The position numbers were made by a program, and so were the translations under genes. A stretch of DNA of 64,000 nucleotides from Terrabacter sp. Root181 (GTDB lineage Bacteria; Actinomycetota; Actinomycetes; Actinomycetales; Dermatophilaceae), in assembly GCF_001428505.1 (NCBI RefSeq), contig NZ_LMHU01000009.1, positions 1 through 64,000 on the forward strand, written 5' to 3'. A model generated the notes under the pieces. The model saw only the letters and a program-made list of their open reading frames with translations. It was not told the origin of the DNA and searched no databases. Below, piece after piece: positions 34,612 to 43,014 of this stretch (position 1 is the stretch's first letter; the number at the start of each line of letters is the position of its first letter).

Positions 34612-35730
34612 GTGAAACCTGGCTACCTCACCCCTTGTGACCTTCACCGCGCCCTTACCCTGCGAGACCTGAGTAACCCCGCCCAGGGGCCACACGCGAT
34701 GCAGATCCTGCTCGAGCGCATCGTCTCTGCCCTGGCAGCGGCGTGGGCCTCTACGACAATCACGGTGCGCAACCCCCCGATCGTCGCGGTCCACGACAAC
34801 TACGACCACCTGGGTTTCGACGCCGGGAGCATCACCCGCGACGCCCGGCACACCCGCTACATCAGCCCGACCACGATGCTGCGCAGCCACACCAGCGCCG
34901 ACATCCCTCACACGCTGCAGCGATACCGCGCGCGTTCCGGTCCGGTGGATGAACTCATCGTTATTCCCGGGCTCGTCTATCGCCGCGATGTCGTCGACCG
35001 CACCCACGTCGGTGAACCGCATCAGGTCGACCTTTGGCGTCTGCGTTCCTACCCCGACACCACAGGCGCCACCCTGCAGCACATGATTGCGCTGCTCGTC
35101 GAAGCCATCCTGCCCGGGACCCGGTACCGCACCATCGCATCGGCGCACGCCTACACCGACGGCGGCCGGCAGATCGACGTGTGGCACGACGGGCAATGGA
35201 TGGAGATCGCCGAGTGCGGACGGATTCATCCCGACGTCCTCACCCGCGCCGGACTGCGCCCGAGCCGCTGGTCCGGGCTCGCACTCGGGATGGGCCTCGA
35301 ACGTGCCCTGATGCTGGCCAAGGGAATTCCCGACATACGCTATCTGCGCGCAACAGAACCACGCATCGCTGCCCAGATGCAGGACCTGAAGCCATGGCGA
35401 CCCGTCTCGAGGCTTCCGGCGATCACCCGAGACCTCTCCGTCGTCGTCGCGCCAGACACCGACGACGAGAACATCGGGGACACCGTCCGGTCGACGCTGC
35501 ATGATCGGGTCGAGGACATCGAGTCCATCCAGGTGCTCAGCCGCACCGACCACGACGAACTACCCACGCGGGCGCAGCAGCGCCTGGGTATCACCCCGGG
35601 ACAGGTCAACTGCCTTGTCCGGCTCACGTTACGAGCGTTGGCACGCACACTGACCGATGCCGAAGCGAACGCCATCCGCAACGACGTCTACCTCGCCCTC
35701 CACAAGGGACCCGTCCTGGAACTGGCTTGA
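34612..35730 (+). CDS. Stand-alone phenylalanyl-tRNA-synthetase-like protein (PheS core plus FDX-ACB)
   Basis: A 372-residue class II aminoacyl-tRNA synthetase relative. The catalytic core has HTRYISPTTMLRSHTSADIP, motif 2 as GLVYRRDVVDRTHVGEPHQV, and motif 3 as SGLALGMGLERALMLAKGIP with the ATP-binding Arg. Residues about 275-370 look like a ferredoxin-fold anticodon-binding domain (LPAITRDLSVVVAPDTDD to RNDVYLALHKG), normally the end of PheT. Bacterial PheRS is an (alpha-beta)2 enzyme encoded by pheST; joining the PheS core directly to this domain in one chain recalls the monomeric mitochondrial type. The coiled-coil N-terminus of PheS is missing. GTG 34612 follows GGAG. It could be an inhibitor-resistant second PheRS or a ligase with a new job. 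Confidence 0.8.
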   Translation: MKPGYLTPCDLHRALTLRDLSNPAQGPHAMQILLERIVSALAAAWASTTITVRNPPIVAVHDNYDHLGFDAGSITRDARHTRYISPTTMLRSHTSADIPHTLQRYRARSGPVDELIVIPGLVYRRDVVDRTHVGEPHQVDLWRLRSYPDTTGATLQHMIALLVEAILPGTRYRTIASAHAYTDGGRQIDVWHDGQWMEIAECGRIHPDVLTRAGLRPSRWSGLALGMGLERALMLAKGIPDIRYLRATEPRIAAQMQDLKPWRPVSRLPAITRDLSVVVAPDTDDENIGDTVRSTLHDRVEDIESIQVLSRTDHDELPTRAQQRLGITPGQVNCLVRLTLRALARTLTDAEANAIRNDVYLALHKGPVLELA

Positions 35731-35858
35731 GCGTCCCACAAACAGGATGCCGGCGAACCGCGTCTTTCGCCGCGAGTTGCAGGTCGGAGGTCGGTGCGTC
35801 GGCCGGCAACGCCAGAGTCGCCAGCGAAGGGGCCGGGTCAGTCCGTAGGAGTTCGGCG

Positions 35859-36521
35859 TCACTCTCCAAGCAGTTGCGCTGACAGCAGTTCGCGCAGGAA
35901 CGCCGTAGTGCGCGCGGTGGACCATCCCCGGCCGGTGCGGAGCGACTGGTAAAGCTCGGCACTGAAGAGCACGACCAGGATGTCGGTGGCCTTCGCCGGT
36001 GACAGCCCGGGTCGCAGGCCGCCGGGTTTTCGTGCGAGGTCGCGGACCGTCTCACGGTAGGACTCGACGCGTCGGCGCTCACTGACCTCGACCACGGCGG
36101 CCGCCTCGACGTCGCCGCCGGCTCCGTGCAACGCGGCCACGAGCGGCGCCACCCGCTCGAGAATCCCGACACCGTGGGTGAAGAAGACAGCGAAGGCCGC
36201 CTCTGATGTGGGCGCCGCCTGGAAGGCGGCCCACCATTGGTGCCGGGGCATCAGCTCGGTGATGTCCGGGTCCGGTGGGGGCTCTCGCCAGTGGTCGAAG
36301 CCGACGACGGCCGCCCCCAGCGACTCCGCGAGGAGCGCCGCCTTGGTCCCGAACGTGTAGTAGATCGTCGGAACCGCTACGCCTGACTGCTGGGCCACCT
36401 CGGCGATCGTCGTGCCGAGGTACCCGCGCTCGGAGAACAGGTCATAGGCAGCCCGGACCATCCGGCGTCGGGTGATCAGGGCGCGGTCCGTGCGGGTCGT
36501 GGGGCTAGACAGAGGCTCCAT
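35859..36521 (-). CDS. TetR-family transcriptional regulator
   Basis: A 220-residue repressor with a helix-turn-helix at about 18-60 (RRRMVRAAYDLFSERGYLGT then TIAEVAQQSGVAVPTIYYTFGTK) and a helical ligand domain that carries Trp/His-rich text (HQWWAAFQAAPTSEAAF). It is divergent from the glycosyltransferase gene, and a perfect 21-bp palindrome covers the space between the two starts. It therefore very probably represses both. A drug-like or aromatic ligand is plausible for a glycosyltransferase partner, but unproven. Confidence 0.9.
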   Translation of the reverse strand: MEPLSSPTTRTDRALITRRRMVRAAYDLFSERGYLGTTIAEVAQQSGVAVPTIYYTFGTKAALLAESLGAAVVGFDHWREPPPDPDITELMPRHQWWAAFQAAPTSEAAFAVFFTHGVGILERVAPLVAALHGAGGDVEAAAVVEVSERRRVESYRETVRDLARKPGGLRPGLSPAKATDILVVLFSAELYQSLRTGRGWSTARTTAFLRELLSAQLLGE

Positions 36522-36528
36522 GGAGGTT

Positions 36529-36549
36529 CACTATAGTCTGACTATAGTG
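36529..36549. promoter_or_regulatory. Perfect 21-bp palindromic operator
   Basis: CACTATAGTC (36529-36538), a central T, and GACTATAGTG (36540-36549). It lies 8 bp from the TetR start and 6 bp from the first possible glycosyltransferase start, so it overlaps both promoters; TATAGT within it could be a -10 box for either side. Confidence 0.85.
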
Positions 36550-36566
36550 AGAGGATGGGATGGCAG

Positions 36567-37856
36567 ATGAGAATCCTGTTCGCGTCGATGCCGGCCGATG
36601 GACACTTCAACCCCCTGACGGGGATCGCCGCCCACCTGGCCGACGGTGGTCACGACGTGCGGTGGTACGCCGGACCGGAGTACGGCGCCAAGCTCGACCG
36701 ACTGGGCATGCGCTGGTTCGCCTACCGGCAGGCCACCGAGGTCATGGCGAGCACCCTCAACACCCTGTTCCCCGAACGTGTGGCTCTCAAGGGACCACGT
36801 CTGATCTCCTTCGACCTCGACAAGCTCTTCGTAAGCCAGGTCGAGGAGCACTTCCAGGACCTCGTGGACATCAGGCAGGAGTGGCCCTTCGACGCCATGG
36901 TGTGTGATGGCGCCCTGTACGCAGAACAGCTCGTCGCGGAGTCCCTGCATCTACCGGTGTTCGCCATCGGCCTGAGCATGGTGATGCCTGACGCCCATGG
37001 ACCGCCACCGTTCTTCGGGTTGCGCCCCTCGCGCACGCCCGTGGGCCGGCTTCACCACGCGCTCGTGCGCAGACTGCTCTCCAGCGGCATGAACGCCGGC
37101 ACCACTCACTACAACCAGATCCTCGCCCGACACGGCATCGCACCGATCCGACCCGATGGGTTCCCCCACGAGCCGATGCTGAGGACGACGCGGGTCTTCC
37201 TCAACGGCTCCCCAGGCCTGGAGTTCCCCGGCTACCAGCCCCTTCCCAACGCCGAGTACGTCGGCCCGCTCCTCCCGGCCCGCCGGGCGACCAGACCGGG
37301 AACCCCGCTGCCGGCTGCGGTGGTACAGACGTCGAGGAAGGTGGTGGCGGTCTCCCAGGGCACCGTCGACAACACCGACCCGGGCAAACTGATCATCCCC
37401 ACCATCCAGGCACTCAAGGACTCCGAGTACATGGTCGTCGCCACGACCGCGGGAGCCCACACCCAGGCCCTCCGCGAGCGCTTCCCCGACCCGAACGTGG
37501 TGATCGAGGACTTCATCGACTACGACGACCTCTTCCCGCACGTCGACGTCTTCGTCACCAGCGGTGGTTTCGGCAGCAACCTCGCAGCATTCCTGCACGG
37601 CGTCCCGGTCGTCGGGGCCGGCAAGCGCGAGGGCAAGAACGACATCAACGCACGGGTCGGCTACAACAGACTCGGCATCGACCTGCGCAGCGAACGCCCA
37701 AAGCCAGCAAGACTCAGGCGGGCAGTCCGCACCCTCCTGGAGGACCCCACCTACGCCGGGAAGGTCGCGGACCTGCGCGCCGAGCTCCACGCCTACGACC
37801 CCATGCAGACGATCGAGAACGCGATCCTGCACGAGTCGGCAACCACCCGCCCGTGA
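36567..37856 (+). CDS. UDP-glycosyltransferase-like enzyme (MGT/GT1 type)
   Basis: A 429-residue GT-B glycosyltransferase starting MRILFASMPADGHFNPLTGI, the usual acceptor-domain opening with the catalytic-type His. The donor domain holds VVAVSQGTVDN and the signature region DVFVTSGGFGSNLAAFLHGVP then KNDINARV, where the usual H-x-GxGS is SGGFGS and the final D/Q pair is replaced by ND. That points to an unusual nucleotide-sugar choice or weak activity. ATG 36555 (MGWQ) is an alternative start, but GAGAGG directly abuts it, so 36567 is preferred. A TetR regulator faces it. Confidence 0.82.
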   Translation: MRILFASMPADGHFNPLTGIAAHLADGGHDVRWYAGPEYGAKLDRLGMRWFAYRQATEVMASTLNTLFPERVALKGPRLISFDLDKLFVSQVEEHFQDLVDIRQEWPFDAMVCDGALYAEQLVAESLHLPVFAIGLSMVMPDAHGPPPFFGLRPSRTPVGRLHHALVRRLLSSGMNAGTTHYNQILARHGIAPIRPDGFPHEPMLRTTRVFLNGSPGLEFPGYQPLPNAEYVGPLLPARRATRPGTPLPAAVVQTSRKVVAVSQGTVDNTDPGKLIIPTIQALKDSEYMVVATTAGAHTQALRERFPDPNVVIEDFIDYDDLFPHVDVFVTSGGFGSNLAAFLHGVPVVGAGKREGKNDINARVGYNRLGIDLRSERPKPARLRRAVRTLLEDPTYAGKVADLRAELHAYDPMQTIENAILHESATTRP

Positions 37857-37968
37857 CACGGCTGAGGTTCGCGACCGGGGTGTGCGTCGCGGAACAGTCC
37901 CACCTCACCAGGGTCCGGCTGAGCGGCGGCCGGAGGGAGCGCCGGTGTGAACCCGGGAGGGCTTCGCC

Positions 37969-38523
37969 TTGAGTAGCGCGCGGGCAGCGGCGATCGTGAC
38001 CTGGGTGTACGCCCTCGGGTTCGGAATCGCCACCGCGCCCGTCTCGATCTACTGGCTGAGAAGCGGTCGGCTCCCCCGCTTCTTCGGCTTGTTTGAGATG
38101 TTCGGCGGCCCTTGGTCGGCCAGTACCTCAGACAGAACCTTCGTCGGACTCCTCCTCCTGTTCTGTGCGGCGACCCTGGTGGCCTTCTGCTCAGCTTGGC
38201 TGCTCTGGCAGGGGCGGAGGATCGGTGCTGTACTCAACCTGGCCGTACTCCCGGTTGAAGCCGTCTTCTGGATCGGCTTCGCACTGCCCCTTCCGTGGGC
38301 GACCGGTCTCGCGAGAGTCATCCTCATCGCCGTCGCCTGGAACTCGCTCTCCAAGTCCGGCATCAGGCCCAGCTCGCGCCCTGACTGCCCTGAGCGCGCT
38401 CACCAACCACCAACGGGGGACAACCAGAATCCGAGCGTGCGGACTTCGCAATGCGCGCGAGCCTCACGTGCGTCACAACGCCGCCAGGGTCGCCGGCGTG
38501 CGAGCCCCTCCGGCCCACTCTGA
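37969..38523 (+). CDS. Hypothetical membrane protein (four helices)
   Basis: A TTG at 37969, 9 bases after GGGAGGG, starts MSSARAAAIVTWVYALGFGI. The helices are near residues 5-27, 57-80, 85-110 and 112-128 (VGLLLLFCAATLVAFCSAWL and AVLPVEAVFWIGFALPLPWA are clear). The last 50 residues are polar and Arg-rich and may extend beyond the original protein end. No family recognised. It stands 112 bp after the glycosyltransferase. Confidence 0.6.
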   Translation: MSSARAAAIVTWVYALGFGIATAPVSIYWLRSGRLPRFFGLFEMFGGPWSASTSDRTFVGLLLLFCAATLVAFCSAWLLWQGRRIGAVLNLAVLPVEAVFWIGFALPLPWATGLARVILIAVAWNSLSKSGIRPSSRPDCPERAHQPPTGDNQNPSVRTSQCARASRASQRRQGRRRASPSGPL

Positions 38524-38729
38524 GACCTCCTCGACGAAGGGCGTCCCCAGCGTTCAGACTGACGCGGCTTCGGCCAGCTGCCCAGGCCGGATGACGGTAC
38601 GACAATCCTTCGGGGCCCTCGCGTGCATGCGCGGTCGTCAGGCCCGGGCATCCGTGGTTCGTGCCACGCCCGGGCTCTATCGTTGACGGGAGGCTGTTTC
38701 GGGGCGGACTCGGGCTGGAGCGCTGAGTG

Positions 38730-39779
38730 ATGAAGCGGGAGACGCGATACGCGAAGAGTGATGGGGTCAGTGTCGCCTACCAGGTTGTTGGTGACGGGCC
38801 CCACGACCTGATCCTGGTGCCGGGCTTCGTCTCTCACGTTGAGGTGGCGTGGGAGCAACCGCGGCTGGCCCATTTCCTGAGCCGACTGGCCTCGTTCTCG
38901 CGGCTGATCGTGTTCGACAAGCGGGGTTCGGGCATGTCCGACCCCGTTGACAGTCCGCCGTCGATGGACCAGCGGATGGACGACATCCGGGCCGTCATGG
39001 ATGCCGCCGACTCGCGCCGCGGCACCCTGTTCGGAATATCAGAGGGCGGCACACTCAGCATGCTGTTCGCCTACAAGCACCCGGAGCGGGCGCGGGCACT
39101 GGTGCTGTACGGGTCGTGGGCACGTCGCCTTCCCGGTCCCGACTACCCCTACGGCCCCTCGGCTGAGCAGCTCGAGGACACCATCGTCGGGATGGACCGG
39201 GCGTGGGCATCCGGCACGTGGTGGGATGGCGGCCGCCCGAGCCCGGCCGATGATGCGCAACATCGCGCGTGGTGGGCTCGGTACCTGCGAATGGCGGCGA
39301 GCCCGGCCATGGCGCAGAACGCCATCCGGATGAACATGCGGATGGACATACGCGACCTGCTCCCGATGATCGAGCAGCCGACCCTGATCTTGCATCGTGC
39401 CGGGGACACGTGGATCGAGGTGGGCCACGCGCGGTACCTCGCGGAGCACCTTCCGAGAGCTCGTTACGTCGAACTGCCCGGAACCGACCACCGGCCTTGG
39501 CTCGGCGACGTCGACGCGATCGCTGACGAGGTCGAGATCTTCGTGACCGGTCGAAAGAGCCGTCCGAGGCGGCGGACCAACCTCGGAATGGATGCGCTGA
39601 GCCGGCGCGAGCGCGAGGTGGCCCTACTCGCGTCGCGAGGCGAGACGGCCAGCGAGATCGCCGGTCAGCTCGGGGTGAGCAAGCGCACCGTGGAGAGTCA
39701 CCTCGTCAACGTCTACGAAAAGCTCGAGATCGGTTCGAAGACGGAACTGGTCCGCCGGGCCGCCGAGTTCGGAATCTAG
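38730..39779 (+). CDS. Alpha/beta hydrolase fused to a LuxR-type DNA-binding domain
   Basis: A 349-residue two-domain protein. Residues about 1-275 form an alpha/beta hydrolase of the type often fused to cyclase or regulatory domains: HDLILVPGFVSHVEVAWEQP, LIVFDKRGSGMSDP, nucleophile TLFGISEGGTLSMLF, and the catalytic His in LPGTDHRPWLG. Residues about 285-349 form a GerE/LuxR helix-turn-helix (LSRREREVALLASRGETASE to KRTVESHLVNVYEKL). The hydrolase part probably senses or consumes a small lipophilic ligand and the tail binds DNA. GTG at 38727 is an equally possible start. It lies alone. Confidence 0.88.
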   Translation: MKRETRYAKSDGVSVAYQVVGDGPHDLILVPGFVSHVEVAWEQPRLAHFLSRLASFSRLIVFDKRGSGMSDPVDSPPSMDQRMDDIRAVMDAADSRRGTLFGISEGGTLSMLFAYKHPERARALVLYGSWARRLPGPDYPYGPSAEQLEDTIVGMDRAWASGTWWDGGRPSPADDAQHRAWWARYLRMAASPAMAQNAIRMNMRMDIRDLLPMIEQPTLILHRAGDTWIEVGHARYLAEHLPRARYVELPGTDHRPWLGDVDAIADEVEIFVTGRKSRPRRRTNLGMDALSRREREVALLASRGETASEIAGQLGVSKRTVESHLVNVYEKLEIGSKTELVRRAAEFGI

Positions 39780-39860
39780 CGAAGTCCCGTATCTATACGG
39801 AGGTATCTCTCACCGGCCGTGCCTACCTTGATCGACAACCGTTGATTGAGGGAGGTCGAG

Positions 39861-40205
39861 ATGAACGACTCAGCGTCGACGTGGTCCACTCCCCGTGAAC
39901 TGCTCTCGGTGGCTCTTGCGCCACAGCAGCTCAAGCGGACGGTGTCCGTGATGTTGGTTGTCGGCACCGCGTTCTTCGCGATGAACCAGCTCGGCGTCAT
40001 CCTGGCCGGGCGTGCGACCGCCCTGGTCTGGGTGAAGGCCGCTTTGACGTACCTGACGCCGTTCTGCGTCTCGAACTTCGGGCTGCTGTCGGCGACCCGC
40101 AGGATGGCGACCGTTCGAGTCCAACCATCACTGGTTGAGAGCGACGCGGGCCTCACCCACACCGGGCAACGTGCCATGAGCGGAAAGGAACAAGGACATG
40201 GATGA
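39861..40205 (+). CDS. NrtS-like nitrate/nitrite transporter family protein
   Basis: A 114-residue protein with two membrane helices: RTVSVMLVVGTAFFAMNQLG (about 26-48) and VWVKAALTYLTPFCVSNFGL (about 56-76). The block N-Q-L-G...L-x-Y-L-x-P-F-C-V-S fits the small NrtS family. The N-terminus is cytoplasmic and the last 35 residues polar. GGGAGG precedes the ATG at 39861. It overlaps the methyltransferase start by 8 nt, so these two are translated together. Confidence 0.7.
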   Translation: MNDSASTWSTPRELLSVALAPQQLKRTVSVMLVVGTAFFAMNQLGVILAGRATALVWVKAALTYLTPFCVSNFGLLSATRRMATVRVQPSLVESDAGLTHTGQRAMSGKEQGHG

Positions 40206-41247
40206 GACGAAGATGGCCGAATTCGTCGAGAAAGCCATCTGCGATGTCGGAGCGTTGCTCGGCGGTTCGATGGTCGTCATCGGCGACCAGCTCGGCCTCT
40301 ACCGCGCGATGGCCGGGGCAGGTTGGCTCAGCCCGACGGACCTGGCCAGTCGCACCGACACCGCCGAGCGGTACGTGCGCGAGTGGTCGAGTGCACAAGC
40401 GGCGCGCGGCTACCTGCTGTATGACGGTGCCGGCCGGTTCCTGCTCCCCGATGAACACGCCATCCCACTCACCGATGAGACCAGCCCAGCCTGCGTCATC
40501 GGAGCCTTCGAGATCGCCGTCGGGTCGGTCTACGCCACAGACACGATCGCGGAGCGGTTCCGGACTGGGAAGGGTTTCTCCTGGGGCGAGCACGACGGTC
40601 ACGTCCTCGGCGGCTGCGAACGGTTCTTCCGGCCCGGCTATCTCAACAACCTGGCCCGTGCCTGGATCCCCGCGCTCGACGGTGTCGAAGCCAAGCTCAC
40701 CGCCGGCGCGCACGTCGCCGACGTCGGCTGCGGACACGGTGCGTCAACGTTGCTCCTCGCGCAGGAGTACCCAGCGTCGAGCATCGTCGGTTTCGATGCC
40801 CACGAAGGTTCGATCGAGGCAGCGCGCAGGCGCGCCTCCGTCGCTGGACTGGCCGATCGGGTTCAATTCGAGGTCGCGACAGCCGCGACGTTCGAAGGGG
40901 TCTTCGATCTCGTCTGCTTCTTCGACTGCCTCCACGACATGGGCGACCCGGCCGGCGCGTGTGCCCACGCACGCGAGCGCCTGGGGCCGGACGGGACTCT
41001 CATGCTCATCGAGCCTTTCGCCCACGATGACCTCGGCGACAACCTCACCTCGGTAGGCGCCGCCTACTACGGGTTCTCGACATTGCTCTGCACTCCCAGC
41101 TCGTTGTCCCAGGACGTGGGTGCAGCGCTGGGCGCGCAGGCCGGGGAGGCCAGACTGCGCGAAGTCGTTGTCGGCGCTGGGTTCTCGACGTTCCGCCGGG
41201 TCGCGGAGACGCCGTTCAACCTCGTGCTGGAGGCGAGGGTGTCGTGA
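40198..41247 (+). CDS. SAM-dependent methyltransferase with N-terminal winged helix
   Basis: A 349-residue protein. Residues about 10-85 form the dimerisation/winged-helix region (LGLYRAMAGAGWLSPTDLAS, ERYVREWSSAQAARGYLLYD). Residues about 170-300 hold the class I fold with ADVGCGHGASTLLLAQEYP and VGFDAHEGSIEAARRRA (acidic residue for SAM ribose), then FDLVCFFDCLHDMGDPAGA and MLIEPFAHD. This is the build of bacterial O- or C-methyltransferases in small-molecule pathways. It is coupled to nrtS upstream and to the monooxygenase-like gene downstream. Confidence 0.85.
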   Translation: MDETKMAEFVEKAICDVGALLGGSMVVIGDQLGLYRAMAGAGWLSPTDLASRTDTAERYVREWSSAQAARGYLLYDGAGRFLLPDEHAIPLTDETSPACVIGAFEIAVGSVYATDTIAERFRTGKGFSWGEHDGHVLGGCERFFRPGYLNNLARAWIPALDGVEAKLTAGAHVADVGCGHGASTLLLAQEYPASSIVGFDAHEGSIEAARRRASVAGLADRVQFEVATAATFEGVFDLVCFFDCLHDMGDPAGACAHARERLGPDGTLMLIEPFAHDDLGDNLTSVGAAYYGFSTLLCTPSSLSQDVGAALGAQAGEARLREVVVGAGFSTFRRVAETPFNLVLEARVS

Positions 41248-41540
41248 AGTTTGCGCAGATGATCGAGTTCAGGTCGAGTCGGATCGCCGAGTTCGACCAG
41301 TACCTCGATGCCTGGATGGCCAAGACCGAGGGTGATCGGATTCCGCACCGCGCCGTGCTGACTAGGGACCGAGACGCCGAGGACGAATACATGCTGATGG
41401 TGGTGTTCGCATCGCACGACCAGGCTATGGAGAACTCCGACCGCCCCGCGACAGGAGAGTTTGCCTCGTTCCTGGCAGCGATATGCGATGAACGGCCAAC
41501 CTTTCGCAACCTGGATGTGCTGCGCGAAGTAGAGCTGTAG
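41244..41540 (+). CDS. Small ABM-like (ferredoxin-fold) protein
   Basis: A 98-residue protein, MKFAQMIEFRSSRIAEFDQY, with strand-helix-strand text EDEYMLMVVFASHDQAMEN, as in small antibiotic-monooxygenase-like or dimeric alpha-beta-barrel domains. The GTG start overlaps the methyltransferase stop by 4 nt. No catalytic residue is obvious, so oxidase activity is not assured. Confidence 0.65.
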   Translation: MKFAQMIEFRSSRIAEFDQYLDAWMAKTEGDRIPHRAVLTRDRDAEDEYMLMVVFASHDQAMENSDRPATGEFASFLAAICDERPTFRNLDVLREVEL

Positions 41541-41896
41541 ACCTGCCGGCACCGGGCGCTGGTCGCCGACACGGTGGCACCTCGGAGTTCAGTCCTTGCC
41601 AAGCGGTCCGGTCCCCGCGGTAGACGCCCGCGACAAGGGACCGCGCTCGACTCGTAATGGCGCGACATACCGCCGCGAAGCGGGCGGGGCTAACTAGTGA
41701 CCCCACTCCCCCACTATGGCGAAGAAGCGCACTCCTGCAACCTCGCGGCCCCCTTCTGCGGTCTGCAGGGCCCCCTTGACGTAGCGAGGACGTGACCGTC
41801 GCGCCACCGGTGTGGGTCGACGCCCAGAGACACGCACGTCGCCCGGCGGTACGTCGGCGAACTTCGTGCACACGGCCTGCGTAAGAGTTGAGCTCC
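41541..41896. other. Degraded stretch, no gene seen
   Basis: About 350 bp with only poor open frames on either strand. It leads into the IS110 remnant at 41897 and is probably part of the same decayed insertion. Confidence 0.4.
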
Positions 41897-41985
41897 CCAC
41901 GTTCGGACGGTGATCACCGCGATCGAGCGCGCGTCATGGGCATCGGGGGCCTTGCGGTTATGCCCGGTGTCGAACAGCCGGACCG
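41897..41985 (-). pseudogene. IS110-family transposase, internal remnant
   Basis: The minus strand spells VRLFDTGHNRKAPDAHDARS then IAVITVRT, which matches the conserved TG..RK.D..DA...A block in the DEDD domain of IS110 transposases. No start, stop or remaining domain is nearby, so only a fragment survives. Confidence 0.6.
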
Positions 41986-41988
41986 GCC

Positions 41989-42519
41989 ATGAAACGTCCC
42001 CTTGTTCGGCTGCTTCCCAACGGCAGTGGTGGCGAGCAGACTTTGTCAGTGAGTAGATCGCACGACGTCAGAGGGCTCGCGGCGGCGATGGGACCGCCGC
42101 TGGCCGCAGCGGTTGCCGGCAACGCGTTCATCGGCCGAGACTCGCTGCGCTGGTTTCGCCAGCTGCGCCAACCCCGGCTTCAACTGCCGATGCCAGCATT
42201 CGGGCTTGTGGGAGCCACCTACTACGTCCAGATGGGGACGGTCCTCTATCGGGCATACCTGAACAGGGACTCACGGGTACGCCATCTAGCGCTAGTCGTG
42301 TTGGCAGGCAACGAACTGTGGAATGTGGCGTTCATCGGCCGACGCAGTCCTCGCAACGGCTTCGCCGGAACCTTGGCCTTCCTCGTTCCGCTTCTGGCCT
42401 TGCAGAGGTCCGTCACCTCCGACCGGCCCTCGATGATCGCCCTCACGCCGTACACCCTCTGGGTGGTCGCCTACGACGTTCCGTGGAGCTACCGACTGTG
42501 GCGCCTCAACCCGGGCTAG
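41989..42519 (+). CDS. TspO/MBR-family membrane protein
   Basis: A 176-residue protein with the TspO pattern: a region with W-F-RQLRQPRLQLPMPAFGLVG (the P-x-x-P ahead of helix 2), then ATYYVQMGTVLYRAYL, VLAGNELWNVAFIGR (typical N-x-x-W), FAGTLAFLVPLLALQ, and a final helix LTPYTLWVVAYDVPWSYRLW. TspO proteins bind tetrapyrroles and respond to redox or stress. A shorter start, GTG 42049, would drop an unusual N-terminal tail; the ribosome site decides neither. Confidence 0.7.
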   Translation: MKRPLVRLLPNGSGGEQTLSVSRSHDVRGLAAAMGPPLAAAVAGNAFIGRDSLRWFRQLRQPRLQLPMPAFGLVGATYYVQMGTVLYRAYLNRDSRVRHLALVVLAGNELWNVAFIGRRSPRNGFAGTLAFLVPLLALQRSVTSDRPSMIALTPYTLWVVAYDVPWSYRLWRLNPG

Positions 42520-43014
42520 GCACCCGTGGGCGAGCAGAACCGACAGTCGATCGAAACGCGTCCTTGCCGCGATCCGCTCGGTCGCCCTCTGTCCAGCGGC
42601 CACATCCTCCCACCGCAAGCCGGCCACACGGCGGGTGGGCTTGCAAGAGTCGCTCCGCGTGGTCCGATCGATCTCGCGAGCACAGCCGACCTACGTCCAC
42701 CGCCGACTACTGCGTGTGTCGGCTCGTTGACTGAGGTCTCATGTGCAGGTTCGTCGGGACACCGCTGCTGGCAGTGAGCGCACCGACGAGTTTGCAGGAC
42801 TTGCTCCCTGACGGCGCCCGCAGCGTCCGAACGGCTTGTTGCTTGTGAACATCAGGGAGGCCCACCCGTACCGGGAGGCAACAGCGGCCAGGACCGCAGT
42901 TAGCGGGTGCTGGCGCCGCATCCCTCTCCTTTGCAAAGATCGACACGGTGCCCCGTTTCGGCAGGCGGCTCAAGGCAGAGCATCTAGCGAATCGCCAGAT
43001 CCTAGGAGAGCACG
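42520..43014. other. Intergenic, no certain gene
   Basis: About 495 bp. A 34-codon frame at 42739 (MCRFVGTPLLAVSAPTSLQD) faintly recalls the start of class II glutamine amidotransferases but stops at once. The rest shows no gene. The strong CTAGGAGAG site before 43015 belongs to the next gene. Confidence 0.4.
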
